Assembly: GCF_900637655.1 (NCBI RefSeq)
Contig: NZ_LR134384.1
Location: 2,666,001 to 2,730,000 of the forward strand
Source of the DNA: Segatella oris
Lineage (GTDB): Bacteria; Bacteroidota; Bacteroidia; Bacteroidales; Bacteroidaceae
DNA length: 64,000 nucleotides
Direction of reading: 5' to 3'
The position numbers were made by a program, and so were the translations under genes. The notes beneath the pieces were generated by a model. It saw only the letters and a program-made list of their open reading frames with translations. It searched no databases and was not told the origin of the DNA. Below are positions 34,061 to 43,340 of the stretch, piece by piece (positions within the stretch are counted from its first letter, which is position 1; each line of letters starts with the position of its first letter).

Positions 34061-35521
34061 ATGAACATGAAGAAAGAAAAGAATATCAGGGAAACAACGT
34101 TGTCATCAGAGTGTACAACCATCATTGTCGGCGACCAGATGAGCACTGACGGCTCACGTTATCTGTGCCGTTCGAGCGATTTTGATGCGATGATGGCTAT
34201 CAACTATGAGTTTCATGAAAACACAACTGACGGGCCAACTGAGTTTGTAGCCAAGGACAGTGGCTTCAGATGCCCACTTCCCAAGACTGCTCTGGGCTAT
34301 ACAGCTCTGCCGGATTACCAGTTCCCGGGCGAATGGGGAAGTGCCGGTTTCAATACAGTTGGCGTGGGAATGAGTTCGACAGAGACTATCTTCAGCAGCC
34401 AAAAGGCACTTGAATACGACCCTTATGTGAAAGATGGACTGGCAGAAAACTGCACGTATAACATCGTCTTGCCTTACATTCACACAGCACGTGAAGGTGT
34501 GGAACGCCTTGGGAAACTGATTGAAGAATATGGTTCGGCCGAAGGTTTCGGTATCGGTTTCATTGATGATAACGAGATTTGGTATCTTGAAAACGCATGC
34601 GGTCATCACTGGCTTGCTTGCAAAATGCCTCGCGACCAATATTTCGTTACAGGCAATCAAAGCCGTTTCCGCGACTTTGATCCCAACGACAAAGAAAACT
34701 ATTTGGCTTCAGATGACTTGATTTCCTTTGCTGAAAAGAACGGACTTTACGACCCGAAGCAAGGCAAGTTCGATTTCCATGAAGCCTATTCACACGACTG
34801 TAAGGATGCCGATCGTGATGATTTCACGTATAACTACCCCCGTGTGTGGGGCATTCAGAAGCTGCTTTCGCCCTCTGTCAAGAACGATGTGAGCCGCAAT
34901 ACGTTCCCCGTTTTCGCCAAAGCTGACGAGAAAATAAGTCTTCAAACATTGCGTAAAGCTTTCCGCTTTCACTATGATGGCACCGCACACGACCCCTACT
35001 TGCACAACAACGGCAAGGAACCTTATCGTCCGGTTTCTATCTTCCGCACGACACAGACACACATCATTCAAGTGCGTCCAAACCTTCCACAGAGCATCGG
35101 ACACATCACTTATGTGGCTCTCGGCATGGCAGATTTAGGCGTATTTCTACCGCTCTATCAAGGCGTAAAGCGTGTTCCTGAAGCCTATACCCGCGGTAGA
35201 GGGAAAGCAGATCATGAGTCGGCATACTGGAAGTTCCGTAAGGTGATGACCTTAGGAATGGTCAATTACAATGCTTATGCACCAATCATCAAAGACCGTT
35301 ATGCACAGTTGGAGATTGAAAATGACCGTTTGCAACATGATTTCGAAGCCCAGTATCTCGTTGTTTACAAAGACAATCCACAGCGAGCTAACACGATGTT
35401 GCAGCAATTCTCAGACCGATTGCTTCATCGCGCGCTTGATGTGGCCGACCATCTGCTCAATGAACTATTCACTCAAATGACTTTCGACACACAGAATGAA
35501 TACCTGTTTCACGGAGCATAG
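34061..35521 (+). CDS. Peptidase family C69 dipeptidase (PepD-like)
   Basis: A 486-residue N-terminal-nucleophile peptidase. The predicted catalytic Cys is Cys18 in SSECTTIIVGDQMSTDG, exposed after removal of a short propeptide. Further family blocks are GYTALPDYQFPGEWGSAGFN, NTVGVGMSSTET, GFGIGFIDDNEIWYLENACGHHWLA and ITYVALGMADLGVFLPLYQG. No secretion signal is seen, so it is probably cytoplasmic. Dipeptidases of this family cleave a broad range of dipeptides. It is the third gene of the thioredoxin-MarR operon (18-base gap). Confidence 0.88.
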   Translation: MNMKKEKNIRETTLSSECTTIIVGDQMSTDGSRYLCRSSDFDAMMAINYEFHENTTDGPTEFVAKDSGFRCPLPKTALGYTALPDYQFPGEWGSAGFNTVGVGMSSTETIFSSQKALEYDPYVKDGLAENCTYNIVLPYIHTAREGVERLGKLIEEYGSAEGFGIGFIDDNEIWYLENACGHHWLACKMPRDQYFVTGNQSRFRDFDPNDKENYLASDDLISFAEKNGLYDPKQGKFDFHEAYSHDCKDADRDDFTYNYPRVWGIQKLLSPSVKNDVSRNTFPVFAKADEKISLQTLRKAFRFHYDGTAHDPYLHNNGKEPYRPVSIFRTTQTHIIQVRPNLPQSIGHITYVALGMADLGVFLPLYQGVKRVPEAYTRGRGKADHESAYWKFRKVMTLGMVNYNAYAPIIKDRYAQLEIENDRLQHDFEAQYLVVYKDNPQRANTMLQQFSDRLLHRALDVADHLLNELFTQMTFDTQNEYLFHGA

Positions 35522-35901
35522 AAAGGGAAAAAGTCAAGAAAGTAAAAGAGGGAAAAGATTTGTTTTCCGGCATTTTGCATGAAAAAAGTACATATAAAAT
35601 ATGAAAAGCGGAAAAATGCAGCGATAACGTTATCAATCAAAGACTTAAAAGGACTTTTGGAAGCAGCATAATGCCAACCGTGTACGGTCTTTATGCCAAA
35701 CTATGACAGCGTTCCGTCTCCTATTCGTAACCCCTGCAAGGGTAATGATGAACAGGTGGAAAATCAAGGAAATTCGCTCTGGAAGAGTTAGTTAGGCTGA
35801 AAATTCCTACCCGTCGGTTTCTTATTCCGCGTTCCCCTCGATTTGCTTAGTGGACAACCGCTCCACAGTAAATAATTTTGCAAACGAAAGGAACAAAAGC
35901 A
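35522..35901. other. Left flank of the decayed integrative element; no gene recognised
   Basis: A 380-base gap between the dipeptidase gene and the integrase remnant. Visible structure: a perfect 12-bp palindrome GATAACGTTATC at 35623-35634, a CCCT-GCA-AGGG dyad at 35732-35742 and a candidate -7 box TAATTTTG at 35873-35880 just before the integrase. One of these dyads could belong to an attachment or recombination site, but no direct repeat marking attL/attR was found. Confidence 0.4.
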
Positions 35902-37174
35902 ATGAGAAGTACATTTTCAGTCATCTTCTATTTGAAGAAAGACAAGGTAAGGAAAGACGGCACGTCACCCATCATGGGACGTATCACCGTGGACGGCACG
36001 CAGGCTCAGTTCAGCTGCAAGCTCTCCATCGAGCCGAACCTCTGGGGTGTCAAGGGTGGTCGTGCGGTTGGTAAAAGTGTAACGGCACGGGAGACCAACC
36101 GCACGCTCGACAAGCTCCGTGCAGCCATCACAAGGCATTATCAGGAAATCATGGAGCGCGACAGTTTTGTCACAGCCGAGAAAGTCAGGAATACATTTCT
36201 TGGTTTGGAATACCGCCGACAGACACTTATAAAGGCTTATGACCTCTTCTTGGAAGACTATGCCAAGAAAGTCGATTGTTGCATGAAAGCAAAGAGCACG
36301 CTGTACAAATACAATGCCGTGTATGACCACCTGAAAGATTTTCTGCAATCGCATTATCATGTAAGCGACATCGCTCTGAAAGAAATCCTACCTACATTCA
36401 TTACGGATTTCGAGGCTTATCTGCGTGCAGACTGCCGGCTGAGACCCAACACCGTATGGCTCTATACTTTCCCTGTCCGCATGCTGCTGCATAAAGCTGT
36501 GGAGAACGGCTGGCTGATGCGCTATCCTTTTGCAGGTTATGAGATACACAAGGAGGAAACAGAAAAGGGATTCCTTACCAAGGAGGAACTCGGACAACTT
36601 ATCAACGCCCCGAAGATGAACTTCAAGCGGACATTCATCCGCGATCTGTTCCTCTTCTGTGCTTTCACGGGATTGGCTTACATAGATCTGAAGAATCTTC
36701 GTGAGGAGAACATCGTGTCCAACCCGCTTGACAGCAGCATATGGATACACACCTATCGGCAGAAGACCGGTGTGGAAACGAATGTACGTCTACTCGACAT
36801 TCCCCTTCAAATCATGAAGAAGTACAAAGGCCTGTGCGATGACGGGCGCGTCTTTCCCGTCCCGGCCTATAATTCCTGCAAAGAAATACTGCGCACCGTC
36901 ATAAAGATATGCGGTATCAGTAAACACGTGACTTGGCACATGGCACGATATACGATGGCAACGGTGGTATGCCTTTCAAACGGCATGCCTATCGAGTCCG
37001 TCAGTAGCGTATTGGGGCATAAGTGTATCTTCCAGCACACAGATATACGCCAAGATTACCAACGAGAAACTGAACAAGGAAATGAATGTGCTGTCGGAAA
37101 AGTTGGCCGACATCGGTGAATTTATCACCTCAGAGACTTTTGCATCAACTACAACACAAAGTGGGATAATATAA
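35902..37174 (+). pseudogene. Tyrosine recombinase (integrase), frameshifted before the catalytic tyrosine
   Basis: A Bacteroides-type phage integrase of about 420 codons. The N-terminal arm-binding region (MRSTFSVIFYLKKDKVRKDG), core-binding domain (about 110-210) and catalytic domain are present: CAFTGLAYIDLKNL (the usual box-I Arg is replaced, as in CTnDOT-like integrases), HMARYTMATVVCLSNGMPIE (His-x-x-Arg) and SSVLGHKC. Just after LGH, at about 37025-37050, the frame breaks. The expected QIYAKITNEKLNKEMN with the catalytic Tyr, through the stop at 37172-37174, continues in the +1 frame. A 1-base insertion (or 2-base loss) thus removes the nucleophile, so the recombinase is very likely inactive. 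It is the first gene of a small element remnant. Confidence 0.85.
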
Positions 37175-37186
37175 AAAGGAGGAACG

Positions 37187-37510
37187 ATGAAACGACGAGA
37201 TATCATCTATTTAAATGAGAACAATTTTTGTATCACCGGTTCCGACACTTGGATGAGCAAGTGGGAACTGGTGGAACTCTTCTACGCAACAAGAGGTGAG
37301 ATACGTGCAGCCTCCTTACTGCTCTATATTAACAACAGATTAGAATGCTGAATCGATAAGAATAGCGACACACTACAGCACAGCGGCAACTATCCCTTTT
37401 TCCGCTTAGGCGGGAAAATCCTTTACAGGGAAAGCGACCTGCAAAAACTGCTTGGGGAACGTTGCCACATCCGATCTGACAATTCTGGTATAAGTTCACC
37501 AAAATTATGA
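37187..37510 (+). pseudogene. Element-borne HTH/excisionase-like gene with internal TGA
   Basis: ATG at 37187 follows a strong AAGGAGG, 12 bases after the integrase frame ends. The first 54 codons (MKRRDIIYLNENNFCITG...WMSKWELVELFYATRGEIRAA) run to a TGA at 37349-37351. The same frame then continues 52 codons to 37510 with GNYPFFRLGGKILYRESDLQKLLGE, the second half of an excisionase-like HTH_17 module. The simplest reading is one DNA-binding protein of about 107 residues broken by a nonsense mutation. A stand-alone 54-residue protein is the alternative. Confidence 0.55.
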
Positions 37511-37863
37511 ATATGGAAGTAATCACAATGGAAAGCATCGTCTATCAGCAGCTGATAGACCGCATCGAAAGTATTGCCTCTCATATTGAAAGACAGGAGG
37601 CAACCCGAACCATGTAAGGAATTCCCGACACCCTACTCAATACCCGTGAGGCGGCGGAAGTTCTGCATATCAGTACCCGAACCCAGCAACACCTGCGCTG
37701 CGAGAAGCGTATCGACTTCGTCATCCTGCGCGGCAAGTATCTCTATTCCGCCCATGAAGTCGGACATATGATCGATGAGGGATATCTCAAGGGGTATCCC
37801 GTCACTATCGAGGGACTACGACAACACTTCAATCTACGTACAGGTAAGAACTCACCTAAATGA
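37507..37863 (+). pseudogene. HTH_17/excisionase-family gene with internal TAA
   Basis: ATG at 37507 overlaps the preceding stop (ATGA). The frame reads MNMEVITMESIVYQQLIDRI...ERQEATRTM, stops at TAA 37615-37617, then continues in the same frame as GIPDTLLNTREAAEVLHISTRTQQHLRCEKRI...GKYLYSAHEVGHMI to TGA 37861-37863. NTREAAEVLHISTRTQQ is the excisionase/MerR-like HTH. A coiled N-terminus plus HTH of about 118 residues is the usual form of this accessory protein in Bacteroides mobile elements; here it is interrupted by one stop. Confidence 0.7.
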
Positions 37864-37965
37864 CCGTATATGATGAACAGAGACAATGACATGAGGCTTT
37901 TGGAAATAATGTAAAGTCTTTCAGAATGCCTCGACAGGAATAAGATGCAATAAACAATAGTTTTG

Positions 37966-38021
37966 GAAAGGCATACGCACGGATAAACCAATTGCGGTAT
38001 ATCCTGAAGCGCATGCCTTTC
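37966..38021 (-). terminator. Hairpin at the 3' end of the polysaccharide locus
   Basis: GAAAGGCATACGC (37966-37978) pairs with GCGCATGCCTTTC (38009-38021) with one mismatch, and an inner GGATA/TATCC pairing extends it. On the minus strand it lies about 20 bases beyond the last gene of the locus and is followed by CAAAAC, so the T-run is poor. It also marks the boundary with the decayed element. Confidence 0.6.
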
Positions 38022-38040
38022 TCTGTCTCCTGAAAACATC

Positions 38041-39012
38041 CTATTTCCCAAACAATGCTTTACGCATGAATCTTGACGTCTCTACGGCGTCGTCCTTTCG
38101 GATAAGATTTTCTATTTCGGTAAAATTGCTTTCTACGATTTCCTCAAAACGACGTACCCACAGCACACTTTCAGCAATGGCATCGGTGGCATGCTCGCGG
38201 TAAGGATACTGGTCCATCGATAGCCAGCCTTGATAGCCCGTCTTCTTCAAATGGAACAATAAGTCAATATAAATCGTACTATGAACCGAAGCTACAATCA
38301 TGTCATCATCCCAGCTACCATGGTTATCGTTGAAATGCATATGGAAAAGTTTGTTGCCTGCACGTTTCGCGAGCACGACAGCCTCAGCTGTGTTCTCGCC
38401 GGCATAGAAACTATGCCCGGTGTCAATGCAGATACCGACGTTGTCGCACCCCGTCTCTTGGGCTGCAAGAAGAGAATCTGCCATGCGGGCGTGGAAAGAG
38501 AAGTTACGAGGTTCCTTGGGTTTATACTCCAAAGCGAACTTCAATGTCGGGAATTCCTTTGCCAACGCAGCCGTTCCCTCGCAGAGCCAGTCACGTTTCT
38601 GGTCATAATCGGTAGAAAGCAAATAGTCGTAGCCGTCTTGTGCCATCCACATGTTCACCAATTTGCAATCCATTTCAAGGGCAATTTCACCAATTTTGCG
38701 CAGGTAGTCAAGGGCTTTGCGACGAATGGCTGGGTCGTTGTTCGTAATGGTTCCCTTGCTATAAATCTTGTCAGTGAATACATCAGGAATAATAGAAACA
38801 CATGTCTTCCCGTAATCCTGCATACGTTGCTTCATGTCTTTCACGTTATCAGGCCTGATGTCCCATGTTCCCACCAACTCGATACCTTCTACATAAGGAA
38901 TCTTCACTGCTTCGGCAAGCATCTCTTCCGTGCTGGGATTGTCTTTATATCCCTTGCAGAAACGATCACACGTGTTGCCTAAATTACCTAAAATTACAGA
39001 ATACTTGTACAT
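38041..39012 (-). CDS. Sugar phosphate isomerase/epimerase-like TIM-barrel protein
   Basis: A 323-residue xylose-isomerase-like (AP_endonuc_2) TIM barrel without a signal peptide. Likely metal ligands: Glu in FALEYKPKEPRNF (about 180), Asp-x-x-His in ICIDTGHSFYAG (about 212-215), His in LFHMHFNDNHG (about 245) and a final Asp/Glu near SMDQYPYRE (about 285). It would isomerise or epimerise a sugar released by the locus in the cytoplasm. The rhamnose setting suggests a deoxy or branched sugar, but specificity cannot be read. Last gene of the minus-strand operon. Confidence 0.82.
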   Translation of the reverse strand: MYKYSVILGNLGNTCDRFCKGYKDNPSTEEMLAEAVKIPYVEGIELVGTWDIRPDNVKDMKQRMQDYGKTCVSIIPDVFTDKIYSKGTITNNDPAIRRKALDYLRKIGEIALEMDCKLVNMWMAQDGYDYLLSTDYDQKRDWLCEGTAALAKEFPTLKFALEYKPKEPRNFSFHARMADSLLAAQETGCDNVGICIDTGHSFYAGENTAEAVVLAKRAGNKLFHMHFNDNHGSWDDDMIVASVHSTIYIDLLFHLKKTGYQGWLSMDQYPYREHATDAIAESVLWVRRFEEIVESNFTEIENLIRKDDAVETSRFMRKALFGK

Positions 39013-39046
39013 AAATTATGATTTTAAAGTTAAACAATATATTGAT

Positions 39047-40270
39047 TTATTGATAAATCTCAGGAATATCCGTAAGTGTCTGCTCAAACATTCTGCGGCC
39101 ACCTTTCTCATTAGGGTGATGATATATCTGCCAGCCATAACTGCCGGTATAGTCTTCCCAGAACATCAACGACTTGTCGACTTCCTTACCATCACCAGCT
39201 AACGATGTTGGCAAATCAAATCTACAACCTTTAATCCCTTCCTTGCTGCGTACTCTCTCAATGATGACATTATTACTTACCTGTGTCCCACTTTCGTTAC
39301 AAGGAATATTGTTGAGTATGGGGATTGCTCCCTGACTTCGGATATAGTCTACCAATGCGGTCAGGTTCTCTTCCGTATTCCCTCCATTGGTTCCGATTGT
39401 CACCATCACGTACTTTGCTTTGATGTGAGGAAGCTCATTCCTAATATACTCTGACAGCATTGAGATGTTGCCTCCACCACGTCCACTCGACATAGCATTT
39501 CCATTCAATCTCGCTATGACCAATTGTGTCCATGAGTCAGAAAAGGTCTTTGTGGGGAAATAGCCTTCGGGCTGCGTGATGGAATCCCCATAGAGCAACA
39601 CCTTTACCCTACTCTTCAACGCACAAACGGTGATACGTTTCACCAAGAACGATGTCCCACTTACCAAACCGAAACAATAATGGTCCCATTGCATTCCGAC
39701 AGAGAATCCTTTTTGCAATGTTCCTGCGCCACAGCCACCCGTTCCGTCATTGACAGCACTTAGCTCTGCACGCTTTTTTGTCTTCAAATCGGTGATACAC
39801 ACCTTTGCCTGCTGGTAGATATGGTAAATCTCTATCAGATATTCTCTGTTCCCTTGCAAGAAAGGGACCTGCATCTCTGTGGCAGGATTTGTTGCAATAG
39901 AGACCCGCTGATGTGGAACATCCACATAGACACCGAAATCACTGAGGCTGCTTCTGAAGAGTGCCGTAGCATCAGCCGAGAATGAGACGCGATACCTTAC
40001 CACGCGCTCTGCCAAGGCATAAAATAGGTTCAGCTTCACGATGCTATCTTTTTGCACGATATCAAGCCCATCTTTTCGATAGGCACCGGCATTGTTGAGC
40101 AATAACTCCGGGATTGCCTTCCTATCGTTAAGCTTCCGATCATACAGGATGCTCTCTTTTGCTGTGCTATTGGTACCGGCTCGCATTTCTGCGTATCCCG
40201 CAACATCTATGAATGGGAGAAGTTGCAGAATAAACAAAAAGATGACAACTTTACATTTACTATTTTTCAT
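39047..40270 (-). CDS. Secreted SGNH/GDSL-type esterase with N-terminal beta domain
   Basis: A 407-residue exported protein (signal about residues 1-25). An N-terminal beta-sandwich (about 60-215) precedes an SGNH hydrolase domain: block I LLYGDSITQPEGYF (Ser about 228), block III TIGTNGGN (Asn about 297) and block V with the Asp/His pair near HHPNEKGGR (about 388-395). Such two-domain enzymes typically remove acetyl groups from pectic or other plant sugars, which fits this glycan locus. Acetyl specificity is inference. Confidence 0.85.
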   Translation of the reverse strand: MKNSKCKVVIFLFILQLLPFIDVAGYAEMRAGTNSTAKESILYDRKLNDRKAIPELLLNNAGAYRKDGLDIVQKDSIVKLNLFYALAERVVRYRVSFSADATALFRSSLSDFGVYVDVPHQRVSIATNPATEMQVPFLQGNREYLIEIYHIYQQAKVCITDLKTKKRAELSAVNDGTGGCGAGTLQKGFSVGMQWDHYCFGLVSGTSFLVKRITVCALKSRVKVLLYGDSITQPEGYFPTKTFSDSWTQLVIARLNGNAMSSGRGGGNISMLSEYIRNELPHIKAKYVMVTIGTNGGNTEENLTALVDYIRSQGAIPILNNIPCNESGTQVSNNVIIERVRSKEGIKGCRFDLPTSLAGDGKEVDKSLMFWEDYTGSYGWQIYHHPNEKGGRRMFEQTLTDIPEIYQ

Positions 40271-40295
40271 TTTCTTCTTATCATTTACTGTTCGA

Positions 40296-43091
40296 TTATT
40301 CTGCCTGTTTCAAGCCCGGAAAGCATGTGAAGTTACCACCTTGTAACGAGAAATAAGGCGTAAACCTATAGTCGGGCATTCCCTCTATCGTAAACTCACA
40401 AGGCTTGTCTGTCGGCTTGATGCGCTTCATGAACGCATCGGGCGAGATATCAAACTTGACAGAAGGCTCATTAGGTGCTTGCTGTACGTCTTTCATCATC
40501 GGGCCTCGCAGTGCCATCAGCATCGGACCATAGAAGAAAGCGTAACGTGTTGCACCGGCAATGCGTGTTGCACCGATATACTTTTCGTATCTCCATGTCA
40601 TCGGAAGTTTCCATGTGATTTCATCATTGTTCTTCCATGTACGGTCCAATTCCACATAACTACCCGGCATTCCGCTCTTCACCTTTCGCCCATTTACATA
40701 GAACACAATGCCATCCTTTGCCCATTCGGGAACACGAAGACGGACATTCATCGTCACAGGCTTTTCAACCGATACATTCAGAGCAACCAAATCACTATAT
40801 GGGAACTGTGTCTTCATCATCAGCTTTACGGGTTGTTCCTTAACCTTAAAGTTGATATCGGAAGCCGAGAACAGATTGACAAACACGCCATCCGTCGCAA
40901 GTGAATAGACATACTGCGGCAACATACCGTATAAGGCTGTGGCCTGAATTTCGCAACAAGTATTATAGCGCATGGCAGGATACTTCGCATCGTTCACCTG
41001 ATTGAAGTAACGAATGCAACCATTCTCTCCCTGTGCCGCGAAGACAACGTTATACAACGACTTCTCTATTTCCGAAGCATAGCGTTCCCTTGTCGGCCAA
41101 AGCTGAAGGAACCGATGATTCAGGTCTATCCAAAACACACTTCCACAGGTTTCATATATGTTGTTGGGAAGGTTTGTCAACACATGTGACTTCGGGCGAC
41201 ATTCAAAGTGTTCGCAAAGACTGATGCCTCCACCGGGAATTTGGAAATAGCCCGAATAGATGCTCCATGCACCCAAGGCAGCATCCAAGTAGCGCTTGCT
41301 GCCCGTCGCCTTATAGATGTCGAACAAAGCACACACGCTCGTCAGCAGATAATTGTGAGGACGATTGAGCGTGAAGCGCCATGCGGCTTCAGGCAGTCCC
41401 TGTGCCAAGTCGTTCAGCCACCAATCCATGTCGTAGTACTTCATGTTGGTCTGAATATCTTCGGGCTTTCCCACCGGAGAATGATAAACCATCGGCCCGG
41501 CCACGCTACCCTGTATACCCATGCTGCCCAGCAACATCAGCGGGAGATACTCCTTTGCATTGTTGAACCAATCATAAAACGGTCTCACCAGCCGATAGGC
41601 TCTTTCATGCCCACCAAGACCGGCAGCAAGCAAGCCTTTCGTAAGCATTGCTCGGTCGTAGTTCTTCTGTTCGTCGCGCATGATGCCCGGCCATGTATCC
41701 GTGGAAATCCTGTAGTTCAGGCTCTGATAAGGCATCAGATAGCCATTACCGTTGGCAAACTGCCTGCGGTCTATCTGCTCCAGAATGTCTTCTACGGCCT
41801 TATTGAACGCGGGAACGTCACGAAAGCGCAACGTGTGCCCCATGCCCCCCAGCATTCTCCCTTCATTGGAGGCCATGAGTATGTCGATCCAAATGCGGTC
41901 TTGGTCCTTTGCATCCACCCAATTGGGCTTGTGAATACAATCATCCAAATACTGTATGTTTCTGTCGAAGATGGTCTTGAACATGCCGTCTTCCAATTTC
42001 ACATCACGCACCGGAGCCGTAGCTTCAAACTTCACAGGCTTCCACCCGGCAGGATCTGAAGCCGTCTTCTCATGCCTGCTCATTCGGGCAAGTTCCTCGT
42101 CCGTCTGCCTATTCATCTCCACCATCAGACACGTGGGGTCGTCGGTAACAAAGCCTTCAAGTGCAACCCGCTTCCCCTTTGAAACGACAACACCCTTAAT
42201 GCGATTGAATCGATCCGCCGCAAGGCGGTCTATCGTAAAGAGCAACCGGTGCTTTCGGGCAACCTTTGAACAACAACTCACCACCTTGTACGGCTTATCA
42301 TTCACATACAACTGCATCACGCCGCCGTCGGGCCCCGTCTCACCATAACATCTCACCATGCTGCCCTTGGCATAGAACTCCCACTCTTCGCCCGACAAGG
42401 TTGCTTCGGCCAAGCTTTGACTGCGTTCCAAAGATGCCGGAACGAGGTTGAAGCCTGCCGTATATTGCACGAACGAGCGATTTCCAGCGTCTATCTTCAC
42501 CGGTGCCGTCAGCTTTCCTTTGCACAGCAGCCAATCTATCTCCACAGCCCCCGACTTTGCCACGATAACCAATGTATGATTTCCCTTTGTCAGCTGTCCC
42601 GAATCATACAGCAGGCCGTCGGCGGCGGGCTTGGAGCAATCCACCGTCTTCACCAACCGCCCGTCGATATAGACCGCAGCCGTAGCCCCTGCGGCAACAG
42701 GCTTTGCATACCACCGAACGCCCTCGCAATCCGTGAGGAAACAACTTGCCGCTGCCCCTTCTTGCTGTGCATAGCTGCGCGTGTTGCAGAAATAGCCGCC
42801 GTTGCGGGGCAGCAAGCGATTGAATTCCCACTTACCCGAATAAGTCAGTTCCGTGTCGTTGATGATTCGCTCGTCGGCATTCGTCAGACCACTCGTCACC
42901 GACCAGCCGTTCTCGCCCACCTGCTCCATCTTGATGCCGGCATACGAAACCTCTTTGTCCTGCTGTCCGTTCTTCACGGTATCGTCATTCTGCCCGTAAG
43001 CCGCTCCTGCGCCCTGAATAAGCAGGGCAAGCACGGCATACAGCAACTTCTTCTTTCTTTTCATTTCTATAGTCATTGTTTTTCTATTCAT
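40296..43091 (-). CDS. GH127-family (DUF1680) glycoside hydrolase, probable beta-L-arabinofuranosidase
   Basis: A protein of up to 931 residues. Three ATGs lie at the start (43091, 43076, 43064); the last gives the best signal peptide (MKRKKKLLYAVLALLIQGAGA). An N-terminal region (about 40-350) looks like galactose-binding sandwiches. The catalytic domain (about 370-870) starts VRDVKLEDGMFKTIFDRNIQYL and has YETCGSVFWIDLNHRF (Glu/Cys about 647-649) and MRYNTCCEIQATALYG (Cys-Cys about 711-712), the cysteine set of GH127/GH146 beta-L-arabinofuranosidases. It would release beta-L-Ara or a similar furanose. It starts a second block of the operon, with a 250-base gap upstream. Confidence 0.88.
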   Translation of the reverse strand: MNRKTMTIEMKRKKKLLYAVLALLIQGAGAAYGQNDDTVKNGQQDKEVSYAGIKMEQVGENGWSVTSGLTNADERIINDTELTYSGKWEFNRLLPRNGGYFCNTRSYAQQEGAAASCFLTDCEGVRWYAKPVAAGATAAVYIDGRLVKTVDCSKPAADGLLYDSGQLTKGNHTLVIVAKSGAVEIDWLLCKGKLTAPVKIDAGNRSFVQYTAGFNLVPASLERSQSLAEATLSGEEWEFYAKGSMVRCYGETGPDGGVMQLYVNDKPYKVVSCCSKVARKHRLLFTIDRLAADRFNRIKGVVVSKGKRVALEGFVTDDPTCLMVEMNRQTDEELARMSRHEKTASDPAGWKPVKFEATAPVRDVKLEDGMFKTIFDRNIQYLDDCIHKPNWVDAKDQDRIWIDILMASNEGRMLGGMGHTLRFRDVPAFNKAVEDILEQIDRRQFANGNGYLMPYQSLNYRISTDTWPGIMRDEQKNYDRAMLTKGLLAAGLGGHERAYRLVRPFYDWFNNAKEYLPLMLLGSMGIQGSVAGPMVYHSPVGKPEDIQTNMKYYDMDWWLNDLAQGLPEAAWRFTLNRPHNYLLTSVCALFDIYKATGSKRYLDAALGAWSIYSGYFQIPGGGISLCEHFECRPKSHVLTNLPNNIYETCGSVFWIDLNHRFLQLWPTRERYASEIEKSLYNVVFAAQGENGCIRYFNQVNDAKYPAMRYNTCCEIQATALYGMLPQYVYSLATDGVFVNLFSASDINFKVKEQPVKLMMKTQFPYSDLVALNVSVEKPVTMNVRLRVPEWAKDGIVFYVNGRKVKSGMPGSYVELDRTWKNNDEITWKLPMTWRYEKYIGATRIAGATRYAFFYGPMLMALRGPMMKDVQQAPNEPSVKFDISPDAFMKRIKPTDKPCEFTIEGMPDYRFTPYFSLQGGNFTCFPGLKQAE

Positions 43092-43193
43092 ACATTAAAC
43101 GTTTCTCCCCTTATGCTGCCGTCGTCTTCATACCGTCGGTACAGCCGTCTGTATATAAGCATTCCACTCCGACGAGTAGTTATCCTATCAAAT

Positions 43194-43231
43194 TATCTTC
43201 ACGAGGATAAATATTTATCATCACGATGATA
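43194..43231. promoter_or_regulatory. Two near-palindromic 16-mers upstream of the GH127-like gene (candidate operator)
   Basis: TATCTTCACGAGGATA (43194-43209) and TATCATCACGATGATA (43216-43231) are direct copies of the same near-palindrome, 22 bases centre to centre (two helical turns), in the 249-base gap between the NAGPA and GH127-like genes. The outer flanks AATT also mirror each other. No clear promoter box was found nearby. Confidence 0.55.
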
Positions 43232-43340
43232 ATTCGCAATGGGTAGTATCTCTCGCCCCTTACTCCCTATACACACCGAGGCGGATGAGTATAAGGAGCG
43301 GCGGGACATGTAGCCCGTGAGTCGCGGGAGAGAGACGGGG

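Noticed and set aside
35579..35671. A 30-codon mini-ORF (MKKVHIKYEKRKNAAITLS...) before the integrase
   Set aside because: It looks protein-like in composition but has no ribosome-binding site, promoter or known family; it is too short to support.
37349..37617. Programmed recoding (TGA/TAA readthrough) in the two excisionase-like genes
   Set aside because: Different stop codons, no stem-loop or slippery context, and a frameshifted integrase next door make decay the simpler explanation.
41208..42059. A 283-codon plus-strand frame opposite the GH127-like gene
   Set aside because: It lies wholly inside a recognisable glycoside hydrolase and shows no domain or start signal.
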